Below are positions 55,301 through 61,485 of a stretch of 64,000 bases of DNA, piece by piece. The DNA is from Achromobacter deleyi (GTDB lineage: Bacteria > Pseudomonadota > Gammaproteobacteria > Burkholderiales > Burkholderiaceae_B), in the NCBI RefSeq assembly GCF_016127315.1, contig NZ_CP065997.1:3906001-3970000 (forward strand). The letters are read 5' to 3'. The notes under the pieces were generated by a model, which worked only from the letters and a program-made list of their open reading frames with translations, did no database searches and was not told where the DNA came from. Made by a program: the position numbers and the translations under genes. The stretch's first letter is position 1, and the number at the start of each line of letters is the position of its first letter.

Positions 55301-55527
55301 GCGCCATCGCGCGCATCGCGGCGGTGCTGGACGGCCTGGGCGTGCAGAGCGACCTGGAGCAGATGTTCGATTGCTTCCCGGTCGGGCGGCAGGTGTTCGG
55401 CGGCGAGGTCTATCCGTGCCCGCCGGTCGATGCCAGGCATGTCCAGCCCTATGTGGAGCGGATCGTGGCCGCCATGCCGGCCGCGCAGCAAGCGCAGGAG
55501 TTGTCGCCGGTATCCCAGCCGGCTTGA
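43396..55527 (+). CDS. Hybrid NRPS-PKS with formyltransferase start and reductase release
   Basis: The 4043-residue protein reads in order as follows. Formyltransferase about 1-310 (N91, H93, D129). C-terminal lobe of a condensation domain about 320-535, without HHxxxDG. Adenylation 555-1010 and 1380-1450 (FTSGSTGKPKG at 716; K1440), with a SAM methyltransferase inserted about 1010-1340 (VFEVGSGTG at 1076). PCP Ser1494. KS C1723, H1858, H1898. AT Ser2179 with HAFH at 2281, so malonyl-type. DH H2486 and D2650. ER (AAAGGVGMA at 3077). KR S3396, Y3409, N3413 with an LDD motif. ACP Ser3581. Reductase (TGSTGFVG, Y3829, K3833). Selectivity residues D762 I763 L766 Q805 L829 G831 M853 V861 W862 K1440 resemble the glycine code. 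It should join formylated glycine to a reduced malonyl unit and release it reductively. Confidence 0.93.
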   Translation: MTGFVSLLVGDGSVLVRCGELLMAKGHRVQAVISTDLTVRAWAAKAGIPQYALEDAVKPESRLSADILFSIGNYAVIPDALLERVRRMSINYHYGPLPEYSGLHVPAWAVYDRATDYAITWHRIGEIIDGGGILKRVAVPIESTDTALSLGLKCDETAIQSFGALVDDLAAGRESETPQDLSRRRYFSRHSQFSAEGLIDWHQDAEQIAAMVRATDNGPFSSPLVWPKALIDGRVLAVRKVSIEARAAGATPGDVVAADAFGASIATGNRALRLEALCTLEGEDVAIADLVSAGSLQAGARLASVSEQARAQVTAAGTAASGSTAYWRGQWAAWQPYRLPYARPAAAETNTAPIVGKLPAAPQGAGREQAFLEQAVGGLCSFLARASGVADIHLAVAVPRAEVAADCRDVFCAWAPVLARLDAAAALSANLASVAGALAQARQHGLIRRDLIGRDAALTARHARGELTPDVLVSSQVPAAYAADEDRPALEFVLLAGNEAFELHFNPRKIARRTAAQLAAQVADWCRRLPASADRALGDVEALSAGERQSLLEQFNATGDAATLGAVVHELFEHAAAQHEGRVALRCADQAMSYGELNAAANRVAGVLRAKGVGRGQLVGVCLDRSIDMVVALLAVLKTGAAYVPVDMAFPAERIRQMLEAAQPALLIAPPAARDNSLSAWAERCLDLGAALAQAGDDGANAPRTAQPDDLAYVIFTSGSTGKPKGVEVTHGALGNFLLSMRAAPGCAADDSLLAVTTISFDIAALELFLPLISGASVVIARQQESLDGQTLLDLMRRHAVTMMQATPTTWQLLLQSGWPRAVSLKRLLCGGEALPRALADELLARAESVWNMYGPTETTVWSSVWQARPGEDIVIGQPIANTQLYVLDANLAPVPAGFAGELCIGGAGVARGYHKDAAQTAAQFGPNPFAPGALYRTGDLACFKEPGKLVVLGRNDGQIKLRGFRIELGEVEAAVASHDDIGRAVVVGRNDQLVAYCLRNSAPASAAQDRRAESTAVTEWRDVWDRAYEPGAADPTFNTAGWHNSYDGLPFAADEMRDWQQRTVDRILSTGPERVFEVGSGTGLVLFGVAPKVAQYRAIDASSQAVDQINRHLGGLPQASCEHRLANDLPEVAPGSFDTVVINSVAQYFPSAGYLLSVLDWATQAVTEGRIFVGDVRDLSLLEAFHADVANFQGLCSLSADELRRRAQRGLRSERELALAPEFFANLPALYPRISRVEVLLRDGAYVNEMSRFRFDVILHIGAPAAGRARPQAMTALDWRRDGLDLAALAQRLGKAGKPLAIANIPNGRLADVHQRVGHVLEAKATAEPGQWVDPRDLAQAAEAAGWRMAMLPSRSRDIWAFDAVFWQAGETPELGWHAPQALDREALARLANQPAAGAPPRPALQRVLRPWLEARLPGYMIPDFFVELDEFPLTPNGKIDRKALPEPTEVMLEPAVQPTNELEQQLQAVWAEVLGHDRIGINDSFFKIGGNSLRVVRVQAELQKLLGRNVSTSTLYEHFTIKDLAAHLAGNRKAALNTPKRRNALADEPIAIVAMACRLPGNVNSPEDLWNLLERGGDGIVEVPRERWDAAAIYDADPDARGKSYCMRGGFVTPIDLFDAPFFGISPREARALDPAQRMMLEVTSEAIEQAGYSMDQLRGSQTGVFIGIGKGYHEYGLALAGGLADLDGYVGTGSAGSTMSGRVSYVLGLEGPSMTVDTACSSSLVTTHLACNALRQGECDLAVAAGVTLMLSPDLHVEFSRLRGMSPDGRCKSFSSSTDGTGWSEGAAVVVLKRLSDAQRDGDPVLAILRGTAVNHAGHSASLTTPSGPAQQRVIRQALAMSGLQPSDIDYLEAHGTGTKLGDPIEANGLAAVFGGSHTAERPLWVGSVKSNLGHTQAAAGLAGVMKAVLAMHHDKLPITLHVVEPTPAVDWAAAQMALVQQEQPWLAGERPRRAGVSSFGIGGTNAHVVVEEPPKAAAPARAARPAATPESLPFVLSAFTLPALRAQADKLHLHMGMNIQDRFLDVATSLATTRTHFRKRLVVFAKGKSDLLDALASYGRTGEVPAGAVSMVDERDRECRVALLFTGQGSQLPRMGHGLYQSNPVFRQALDDIAQRFTTLEKPLLEVMFAEAGSDDAALLNRTDFTQPALFALEVALWRVWESWGAQPELLLGHSIGEIAAAHAAGVFDLDDACRLVAARGRLMQALPAGGGMASLEASAAEVEAALASLGLAAQVSLAGLNAPQQTVVSGDLASIEQVVAHFKQQQRKAKRLEVSHAFHSHLLEPMLGAFRQVAQSLNYATPKLALVSSLTGEPARRGEMTQPEYWVQQARQAVRFNAGMRTLQQQGINAFLELGPQPVLSGMGAACLADDGPVTWVTSLNPAKDETQTMQKALAELHVLGAAVDWRGFFAPYGGERVKLPTYAFQRERYWLEPMPTRAVGAGLNDANHQLLGGGVQIAGTDMTMFTTVVAADEPAWVQEHQVMDAVLMPGTAFFEAMRAAGRQVKGQWDLADVIILAPMVLAPGVSLRMQITVGAESGGARTVHVYSAPESDDAGEWQLHAEGKLVPAQAARQESVELPPPDGDPIDVAALYQDLHELGYGYGPTFQGINAAWHVDGDVWARVALPEAAVSSAIRYGLHPALLDSSMHSLLLTQRLKAQVGDDVFVPFEAERLSVWKDGLAEVWVKVAEFEMGEGEFWASLDLYDTSGEHVGRLQRLHARRIDRAALRRLASAGIDRFLFRTEWLPVEAPEAAFGGTWGLLGGGGTPWADEVRTRLMQAGAQVVDIAQLNEAEACDGVIQLWGGDGQVVEPSHRQAASALLQVQELALAGFAKPVIWLTRGAVGTSSDDPVSDLGASPLWGLLRTARNEHPELALRIVDLGETAADLDTLAAALALEGEPECALRGAKVLAPRLKKAPANAGLVLPAEGNWRLEIATKGRLDQPLSVKTLVDEPLAAGEIRAAVKATGVNFLDVLNALGMVEIPALGLEFAGVVTEVGSAVKHLKLGDPVLGLARGAFGSAIVVDARQVVAKPDNLSFEEAATIPMTFLTAWYGLHVLGNMQPGERVLVHAAAGGVGMAAVQLALLHGAEVYGTASEPKWPALRKLGLADDHIGTSRSLDFAQTFAETAPGRAFDIVLNSLAREFIDASFAMLKPGGRFLEMGKIDLRDQAWVEANHPGVTYRVYNLPEAGVERIQEMLGAIAALFAEGKLKPLPLRTFPLDNASDALRFIAQARHVGKVVLVPTQRRGMVDPDGAVLVTGGLGGLGRYVSKWLVQNHQVRELVLTSRSGMRSPDAEAFVAELAELGARATVVACDAADPDGLQRVMGEFGESRPLRGVVHAAGVLDDGMLAGQTPERFDTVLAPKVDGAWHLHRLTQDLPLDFFVLFSSISGVTGAPGQGNYAAANTFLDALAHHRRAKGLAATSVAWGAWDGQGMAARLSDADKTRFSRQGMEALGPTEALDLFESAVMSDAPMAVAAALDLGRLQRTLEDNNGGSAPALYRELFSRVAGARGAGGGGGGGAGLRKLLVDTAVEQREAAVLEAVRAEVAKALEFSSPEDVDVSLPLQDIGIDSLTAVLLRNQLSDMTGLALPAKIAFDHPNLRALSQFLLEKLTEAGLDSQEAPAEAGAAAKEAAGGRRLDDRVARRGYLEPELQFDNVMTMEAEPEAVFVTGSTGFVGAFLLHELLRANIIAYCLVRADDAEKAMARQVEILQKYDLWKPEYAALLNPVVGDLTQPLFGLSEHEFDQLAGQVDAICHSGALVDWMLPLDNYLAPNVVGTHEVLRLASRGRGKTVHFVSTAATLPRHQGYEVSKDEREYGYLSSKYMAEQMVAAARWRGARASIYRLPFVGASATSGHFRLDRGDFLHNLISGCIAMGSFPLLGSDIGGVLPVDYLAGVIAQVMTRDQDRIGQDYDFANPQAPGFNSLVQYIRGAGVQVGSVPFEQWKDDALAYAQANPKSAIARIAAVLDGLGVQSDLEQMFDCFPVGRQVFGGEVYPCPPVDARHVQPYVERIVAAMPAAQQAQELSPVSQPA

Positions 55528-55547
55528 GCAAGTTCGACCCGTCGCCG

Positions 55548-55572
55548 GGGCAGCGCCATCCAGGCGCTGCCC
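55548..55572 (+). repeat. Hairpin between the megasynthase and the next gene
   Basis: A perfect 10-base stem GGGCAGCGCC/GGCGCTGCCC with loop ATCCA stands in the 93-base gap after the megasynthase stop. No T-run follows, so transcription probably continues. The structure may partly attenuate it or stabilise the end of the long message. Confidence 0.5.
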
Positions 55573-55620
55573 GCCGGGCGGCGTCCTCAGACCGATTTCC
55601 ACGACCCGTGGAGGATTTGA

Positions 55621-56955
55621 ATGACTACCCTCGAATTGCAAGAGCAACCACAAACCGCCGCCCCGCAAGAAGCCCAGGGCACCGGCATCTGGCAGAAGAC
55701 CGGCACCTTCCTGAACGAAGCGGCCGGCGTGCATGCCCGCCACCTGGTGCGCGTGCTGGACCGCTACACCGCGGATCCCGCCGCCGTGGCCTCGCGCCTG
55801 CCGCCGAACCGCGCCCTGAACAGCTGCTGCTTCTACCCCGAGCACCAGCCCACCCAGGTCATTCCCATGAACGTGGACGCCGACCTGGCGGGCAAGCTGC
55901 GCCGCGAACTGCGGTTGCAGGCCAAGGTGGCGGGCAGCTTCTCGGACACCTCGGTGGGCACCTATTTCCCGCTCTCGACCATGTTCGAGAACAGCGCCCT
56001 GTTCATCCCCTCGGCCAAGCGCTTCTACGACCGCAACCAGGACAAGGTGATGGAGCACTTCCCGCAGGCGGCCACCACCGTGGTCAACGCCTTCGTCGTG
56101 CCCGCGGGCAAGAAACCCTACGGCACCCATTCGGCCAGCGGCATCGCGCTGCAGATCCCGTCGCTGGTCAAGAAGGGGCTGGGCTTTCCCAAGCACTACA
56201 AGAGCTTCCACACCGCCCTGACGCCCACGCCGCTGACGCGCCAGCCGTTCGTCATCTTCGAGGACGCCGAGGTCGAGGCGCCCAACCTCAACTTCGTCTA
56301 CATGAAGATGCTGGACATGGACCTGGAGCCCGAGGAAAGGGCCGCCATCGACAAGGCCCTGTACCTGTACACCGAAGGGCTGCTGTCCGAGATCGACCTG
56401 CCCACGGTGCGCGATTTCCTGATGGCCAAGTACTGGGAAAAGAAATACGCCGACAAGCCGTCCTCGGGCTGGTTCTGCGACTCCAAGGTGGGCCAGGCGC
56501 TGTTCTTCGACAACTACCGCGCGCACGCCGACAGCACCTTGCCGCAGGCCACCGAAGACCGCGTCACCATCGACTTCCGCTGCTTCTCCAAGGTGGAGTA
56601 TCCGGCCGGCATGACCAGCGGCCTGGATTTCATCGTCGATCCCAAGGAACGCGCCTACCAGACCAAGCGCAAGCGCGCCGGCATCGAGTTCCTGCTGACG
56701 GCGCTGGGCTACCACGACATCGACGAATTCCTGAAGATGATTTTCGGCTCGCCCTACGGCCACATCAACCCGTTCGAGCTGCTGACCGACCTGCAGTTCG
56801 GGGTCTACAACAAGACGCGCCACCATCTGCTCGACCAGAACCTGGACGCGCACTACGAGCGGGTCGAGCGCCTGTACGAGCAGATCGAGCGCGACGGCGA
56901 ATACGTGCTGCCGGAGCGGGCGCGCCAGTGCCTGGCGGCGATGGCGGGGAGCTGA
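55621..56955 (+). CDS. Unrecognised cluster enzyme, possibly a cupin-type Fe(II)/2-oxoglutarate oxygenase
   Basis: I do not recognise this 444-residue protein with confidence. It has no signal peptide and no membrane segment. The stretch near residues 293-321 (GQALFFDNYRAHAD, later TIDFRCF) looks like the last metal-binding strand of 2-oxoglutarate oxygenases, with H302 and R320 as candidate ligand and cosubstrate residues. Upstream, two H-x-A triplets (H170-S-A172 and H197-T-A199) are candidates for the first metal motif, but neither is a standard HxD. The start at 55621 has GGAGGA upstream. It follows the megasynthase by 93 bases and precedes a hydrolase by 2 bases, so it is very likely a tailoring gene. 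The enzyme class is inference. Confidence 0.45.
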   Translation: MTTLELQEQPQTAAPQEAQGTGIWQKTGTFLNEAAGVHARHLVRVLDRYTADPAAVASRLPPNRALNSCCFYPEHQPTQVIPMNVDADLAGKLRRELRLQAKVAGSFSDTSVGTYFPLSTMFENSALFIPSAKRFYDRNQDKVMEHFPQAATTVVNAFVVPAGKKPYGTHSASGIALQIPSLVKKGLGFPKHYKSFHTALTPTPLTRQPFVIFEDAEVEAPNLNFVYMKMLDMDLEPEERAAIDKALYLYTEGLLSEIDLPTVRDFLMAKYWEKKYADKPSSGWFCDSKVGQALFFDNYRAHADSTLPQATEDRVTIDFRCFSKVEYPAGMTSGLDFIVDPKERAYQTKRKRAGIEFLLTALGYHDIDEFLKMIFGSPYGHINPFELLTDLQFGVYNKTRHHLLDQNLDAHYERVERLYEQIERDGEYVLPERARQCLAAMAGS

Positions 56956-56957
56956 GC

Positions 56958-57776
56958 ATGGCGCAGCCGACCCCCGACGCGAGCCACGATCCGGCCTTCG
57001 CCGCCATCCTGGACCGCTACTTCGCCATCACGCGGGTGCCGTATGACGAGTTCACCCGCGCCTTCCTGCGCCGTTGCCAGTCGTTCTCGGTGAAGGCCAA
57101 CGGCGGCGTCTACAAGTACTACCGGCGCGGCGCCGGCCCGACGGTGGTGCTGGCGCATGGCATCCACAGCCACCTGGGCAGCATGGTGCCGCTCGCCGAG
57201 CAGTTGCTGGACCTGGGCTACGAGGTGGTGCTGTTCGACATGCCGGCGCATGGCGAGGCCGCGGGCAGCGGCACCGACCCGGTGCAGGTGCGCGACTTCA
57301 TCCGCAAGGTCTGCGCGCGCCTGGGCGAGGTCCACGCGGTGGTGAGCCATTCGCTGGGCGGGCTGTGGGCGTTGTCGGCCATGCACCAGGGCTTTCGCGC
57401 CGATGCCTTCGTCTCGATCTCGACGCCGTCCACCACGCGCTTCCTGGTCGAGAAGTTCGTCCAGCTCAACCAGCTGGACGGCGAGGTCGAGGCCCGGCTG
57501 TGCGCCGAGCTGGAGCGCCGCTACGGCGCCACGTTGTGGACCGACTACGCGCCCCGCCACATCGCCGGCGCGCTGGAGGTGCCCGGCCTGGTGATCCACG
57601 GCGCCAACGACGACTTCGTGCCGCCGGCGCACGCGCAGGAACTGTATGACGCGTGGCCCGGGGCCACGCTGGAGATCGTCGATGGCGCGGGCCACTTCGA
57701 GATCCTGGGCCTGAGCGCCGTGGGCAGGCGGGTCGGGGCCTATCTGCAGGAGGCGCCGGTGGCCGCCGCGGCATGA
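56958..57776 (+). CDS. Alpha/beta hydrolase in the biosynthetic cluster
   Basis: The 272-residue product has the oxyanion segment LAHGIHSHLGSM, nucleophile Ser132 in VVSHSLGG, the acid in HGANDDFVPP and the His in DGAGHFE, so a complete triad. It starts 2 bases after the previous gene. In this setting it could act as an editing thioesterase, a deformylase-like amidase or an ester hydrolase on the product. None of these can be read from the sequence. The N-terminal 50 residues form a helical extension before the core. Confidence 0.85.
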   Translation: MAQPTPDASHDPAFAAILDRYFAITRVPYDEFTRAFLRRCQSFSVKANGGVYKYYRRGAGPTVVLAHGIHSHLGSMVPLAEQLLDLGYEVVLFDMPAHGEAAGSGTDPVQVRDFIRKVCARLGEVHAVVSHSLGGLWALSAMHQGFRADAFVSISTPSTTRFLVEKFVQLNQLDGEVEARLCAELERRYGATLWTDYAPRHIAGALEVPGLVIHGANDDFVPPAHAQELYDAWPGATLEIVDGAGHFEILGLSAVGRRVGAYLQEAPVAAAA

Positions 57777-57850
57777 CCGGCCCGTCCCGGCGCCGGCGGG
57801 GCCGGGGCGTTTCTTCCATAAAACGCTTTTGACAGGACTTGGGATCTCAG

Positions 57851-58996
57851 ATGAAACACGCGACGCAAGTAGAAACCCTGCGGAAAATGTTCAAGCTGCG
57901 CGAAGTGGACCGCGACGAGGACATGCTGGGCCGGGTGGTGCAAGTGCCGGCCAGCGTCTATATGGACAATGGCGTGCTGGAGCGCGAACTGGACACGGCC
58001 TTTCGCGACTATCCGCTGGTGGTGGGCGCTTCGAGCCAGGTGCGCGAGCCGGGCTCGTACCTGCTCAGTCCCTGGGACCGGCTGCCCTTCGTGGTGGTGC
58101 GCGACAAGGGCGGCGCGCTGCGCGCCTTCCTGAACGTCTGCCGCCATCGCGGCGCGCGCCTGGTTTCGGGCAATGAAAAGGAACTGAAGTTCTTCACCTG
58201 TCCCTTCCATGGCTGGGTCTACGGCCTGGACGGCGAATTGAAGGGCGTGACCAAGCCCTACAACTTCCCCGAGCTGGACTGCGGCAAGCACAAGCTGGTG
58301 GAACTGACGGTGACCGAGCGCTCGGGGCTGGTCTGGCTGCATCCCACGCCGGGCGCCAGCATCGACCTGGACGCCAGCCTGGGCGCCGACATGAGCGACG
58401 AGATCGCCGGCTTCAAGCTCGACGAACTTTCCCTGCACAGCCGCAAGGTCAGCACGTTGAACGCCAACTGGAAGCTGCTGCTCAAGACCTACCTGGAGCG
58501 CTACCACGTGCCCATCCTGCACAAGAACACCATCGGCCCGGTGTTCGAGAAAGGGGTGATCGCGCACGTCGAGCACGGCCTGCACATCCGCATCGCCGCG
58601 GCCAAGACCAACCTGATGGACGCGGCGGCCGCCGATCCGCAATCGTGGCGCATCCTGGACTACGCATCGGTGTTCTACACGCTCTTCCCCAATACGTTCC
58701 TGATCAACCACGCCAACATCGTGTCGCTCAATTCCTTCTATCCGATTGCGCCCGACAAGACCATCTGGACCCACGACATGCTGTATCGCGAGGCCGATTA
58801 CGCGGGCGAGGAAGGGCAGGCGACGCTGGCGCAGCGTTTCGGCAACATCGACGCGGTGTTCCATCGCGAGGACTTCGGCATCGTCGAAGGCGTGCAGGCC
58901 GGCCTGCGCTGCGGCGCCAATCCGCAGCACACGCTGGGGCTGGAGGAGGGGTTGCTGGGCATGTTCCAGCACAACATCGACCGCGTGACCGCCTGA
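57851..58996 (+). CDS. Rieske non-heme iron oxygenase, alpha subunit
   Basis: The 381-residue protein has a Rieske centre (C97, H99 in CRHRG; C117, H120 in CPFHGW). The catalytic domain has the mononuclear iron ligands H219 and H224 in LERYHVPILH and a likely acid in REDFGIVEGVQ. This is the aromatic-ring-hydroxylating type, but the family also includes amine and choline monooxygenases and N- or O-demethylases. No ferredoxin or reductase gene lies nearby, so it must borrow electron partners. The ATG at 57851 is chosen because it directly precedes KHATQVETLRKMF. It is a likely oxidative tailoring step on the cluster product. Confidence 0.9.
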   Translation: MKHATQVETLRKMFKLREVDRDEDMLGRVVQVPASVYMDNGVLERELDTAFRDYPLVVGASSQVREPGSYLLSPWDRLPFVVVRDKGGALRAFLNVCRHRGARLVSGNEKELKFFTCPFHGWVYGLDGELKGVTKPYNFPELDCGKHKLVELTVTERSGLVWLHPTPGASIDLDASLGADMSDEIAGFKLDELSLHSRKVSTLNANWKLLLKTYLERYHVPILHKNTIGPVFEKGVIAHVEHGLHIRIAAAKTNLMDAAAADPQSWRILDYASVFYTLFPNTFLINHANIVSLNSFYPIAPDKTIWTHDMLYREADYAGEEGQATLAQRFGNIDAVFHREDFGIVEGVQAGLRCGANPQHTLGLEEGLLGMFQHNIDRVTA

Positions 58997-59009
58997 CGGA
59001 GTGCCCGAC

Positions 59010-59621
59010 ATGACCGGCATCGATTGGGTCTTTCTCTTCGGCACCGCGGCCATCCTCCTGACGCCGGGGCCCACCAACACCCTGCTGGCCGCGGCGGGGC
59101 TGGCGCAGGGCTTGCGGAGGGCCGCGCCGCTGGTGGGATTCGAGCTGGCCGGCTACCTGGTCGGCATCACGGCCTGGGGCCTGTTCCTGGCGTCGGCGCA
59201 GACGGCCTATCCCTGGATCGGCATCGTGGTGCGCGTGGCCAGCAGCGTCTACCTGGCTTATGTCGCGGTCAGGATCTGGTGCGCGGCGGGCGAGGACGTG
59301 ACCACCCGCAGGGAGCCCATCGGCCCCTATGCCTTGTTCATCGCCACCTTGCTCAATCCCAAGGGCCTGGTGTTCGCCTCGACCCTGTTCCCGGCGCATG
59401 CCTTCGAGCACGCGCCCGGGTACCTGGCGGCGATGGCGCAATTCGTCTGCCTGCTGGTGCCGATCGCGTTCATCTGGATCAAGTTCGGCGCCGCGCTCGC
59501 CGGACAGCGCATCGGCTTCATCAACCCGGAAAGATTGCAGCGCACCGCCGCGCTGGTAATCGGGGTATTCTCTGTATCGATTGTTGGGTCCGCCGTTCGC
59601 TTGTCTCTGCTACCAGGATAA
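59010..59621 (+). CDS. LysE/RhtB-type exporter
   Basis: The 203-residue membrane protein begins with WVFLFGTAAILLTPGPTNTL, the LysE/RhtB signature, and has about six helices, including LFIATLLNPKGLVFASTLFP. A GTG at 59001 is an alternative start, but the ATG at 59010 has the better-placed GGAG. It lies 13 bases after the Rieske gene and 8 bases before a second hydrolase. Exporters of this family carry amino acids and related small amines, which fits a glycine-derived product. Confidence 0.88.
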   Translation: MTGIDWVFLFGTAAILLTPGPTNTLLAAAGLAQGLRRAAPLVGFELAGYLVGITAWGLFLASAQTAYPWIGIVVRVASSVYLAYVAVRIWCAAGEDVTTRREPIGPYALFIATLLNPKGLVFASTLFPAHAFEHAPGYLAAMAQFVCLLVPIAFIWIKFGAALAGQRIGFINPERLQRTAALVIGVFSVSIVGSAVRLSLLPG

Positions 59622-59629
59622 AACGACGT

Positions 59630-60526
59630 ATGACGACTGAAAACAAGCTCTCCGCCGTTGCCGCCGCCGACTCGGGCGCCGCGCGCAAGCCTCGCAAGAA
59701 ACCCTTCATTGCCAGCGTCATCGGCGCCGTGTTCGGCTTTGCCGGCACCGTGGCGCCCGGCGCCACCGCCAAGGTGGTGCAGAAGCTGCTGTTCACGCCG
59801 GCGCGGCTCAAGCCCTCGGAACCCGGACGCACCGCGCTGGCCCAGGCGCGCGCCGAACCGCATGAGATCGACGGCCAGACGGTCTATTACTACGTCTGGG
59901 GCGACAGCGGCCCGCGCGTGCTGCTGGTGCACGGCTGGGGCGGCGACGCCGCGCAGATGACGGCCTATGTCGAACCGCTGCGCCAGCGCGGCTACCAGGT
60001 CGTGGCGATCGACATGCCGGCGCATGGCCGTTCGACCGGCAAGCAGGCGTCGGTGCGCCATTTCGAGCCCTGCGTGGCCCACGCCGCGCAGGCCTGCGGG
60101 CCGTTCCACGGCGTGATCGCGCATTCGCTGGGCGCGGCCGCCGTCACCTTCGCCCTGTCGCGCGGCTTCAGCGTCGAGCGCGCGGTGTTCCTGGGCCCGG
60201 TCAGCCGCTACGACAGCGTCTGGGAATACTCGCGGCGCATGATGAACCTGCCGCCCAAGGTCATGCCGCTGGTGCTCAAGCGCGCCCAGGACTGGCTCGG
60301 CATCACCTTCCCCGAGATGGAGCCGGCCCGGCTGGCGCCGTCCATGAAGACGCCGCTGCTGATCGTCCACGACCGCGGCGATCGCGAAAGCCCCTTCGAC
60401 GATGCGACCGTGCTGGCGCAGGCCTGGCCGGGCGCCGAACTGGTGGCCACCGAGAAGATGGGGCACACCCGCGCGCTGCGCGATCCTGCCCTGGTGGCGC
60501 AGGTGGCGGCCTTCGTCGCGCAATAG
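59630..60526 (+). CDS. Alpha/beta hydrolase with N-terminal hydrophobic segment
   Basis: The 298-residue product has a basic N-terminus (ARKPRKKPF), then a hydrophobic stretch (SVIGAVFGFAGTVAPGATA) that may anchor it, and a hydrolase core. The core has LVHGWGGDAAQM, Ser in IAHSLGAAAVTF, the acid region HDRGDRES and His in EKMGHTRAL. It differs clearly from the hydrolase at 56958. It ends the biosynthetic gene group, convergent with the TauE/SafE-type gene. Its substrate is unknown, and a housekeeping role is possible. Confidence 0.82.
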   Translation: MTTENKLSAVAAADSGAARKPRKKPFIASVIGAVFGFAGTVAPGATAKVVQKLLFTPARLKPSEPGRTALAQARAEPHEIDGQTVYYYVWGDSGPRVLLVHGWGGDAAQMTAYVEPLRQRGYQVVAIDMPAHGRSTGKQASVRHFEPCVAHAAQACGPFHGVIAHSLGAAAVTFALSRGFSVERAVFLGPVSRYDSVWEYSRRMMNLPPKVMPLVLKRAQDWLGITFPEMEPARLAPSMKTPLLIVHDRGDRESPFDDATVLAQAWPGAELVATEKMGHTRALRDPALVAQVAAFVAQ

Positions 60527-60595
60527 CCGGCCGCGCGGCGGGGCGTCCGCGCCGCGCCGGGGCCGGTGCTAGGCGCCTTGTCGTGTGAGCCGACC

Positions 60596-61411
60596 CTAGG
60601 CCAGCGCCATGCTCAGCAGCACCAGCGCCAGCAACGCGACATAGACCCGCGCGTGCAGCCGGTCGGGAATGCGCGGGATCAGCGGCGCCGCCAGCCGGAT
60701 CCCCGCCAGCGAGCCCAACGCCAGCGCCGCGAAGGCCAGCAGATCGACATAGCCGATGATCCACGGCGCCAGCGGGGCAGGCAGCGCGCGCGCCGCCGCC
60801 ATGTAGGCCAGCGTGCCGACAATCGCCACCGGCAGCGTCAGCGGATTGGCCATGGCCGCGGCCTTGGCCATCGGCAGGCCGCGGCGGCGCAGCAGCGGCA
60901 CCGTCATCACGCTGCCGCCCACGCCGAGAAACGTGGCGATGACGCCGATCACCACGCCGCCGCCGACCGTCACGCCCTGGCCCAGCGGCCGCGCCGCGCG
61001 CGCTTCGTGCTGCGCCATGAAGCCCTGGCGCAGCAGGCAGTCGAGAATGGTCACGGCCAGGTAGGCGATGAAGGCATAGCGCACCACGTCGCCGCTGGCG
61101 CGGGTGGCGGCCCAGGCGCCCAGCAGCGCGCCCGCGCCGATGAAGGCGGCCAGCGGCCAGACGTAGGCCCTCACGATGTTGCCGGCGCGCTGGTGCTTGC
61201 GGGTCGCGGCCACCGAGTTGACGATCATCACGCAGGTCGAGGTCGCCACCGCGATGTGCATCGCCGCCTGGCCGATGGCGTCCTGCGCGCCGTGGGTGGC
61301 GGTCAGCACGCCGTACAGCACCGGCACCACCACGAAGCCGCCGCCAAAACCGAACAGCACCGTGGTCACGCCGCTCAACGCGCCGAACAGCGCCAATGTC
61401 ACGTACAGCAT
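60596..61411 (-). CDS. TauE/SafE (TSUP)-type membrane transporter
   Basis: This 271-residue protein has about eight helices and the repeated family pattern: LFGALSGVTTVLFGFGGGFV in the first half and VVIGVIATFLGVGGSVMTVP in the second. Members move sulfite, sulfonates and other organic anions across the membrane. The start at 61411 begins MLYVTLALF. It is divergent from an AraC-type regulator with only 74 bases between, so regulation by that protein is plausible. Confidence 0.88.
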   Translation of the reverse strand: MLYVTLALFGALSGVTTVLFGFGGGFVVVPVLYGVLTATHGAQDAIGQAAMHIAVATSTCVMIVNSVAATRKHQRAGNIVRAYVWPLAAFIGAGALLGAWAATRASGDVVRYAFIAYLAVTILDCLLRQGFMAQHEARAARPLGQGVTVGGGVVIGVIATFLGVGGSVMTVPLLRRRGLPMAKAAAMANPLTLPVAIVGTLAYMAAARALPAPLAPWIIGYVDLLAFAALALGSLAGIRLAAPLIPRIPDRLHARVYVALLALVLLSMALA

Positions 61412-61485
61412 TGCATGTGTCCTTTCCGGGGAAAACGCCACGATAGGGCGGCCGGCGGTGGCTTGCTTTCGAGGATTGGACAATA

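Noticed and set aside
52369..56853. A 1494-codon minus-strand open frame
   Set aside because: Antisense to the ER, KR, ACP and reductase domains and to the next gene; composition is typical of shadow frames.
57777..57840. GC-rich inverted sequence with TTTCTT between the first cluster hydrolase and the Rieske gene as a terminator
   Set aside because: The stem has several mismatches and alternative pairings. It would split what otherwise looks like one operon, so the evidence is too weak.
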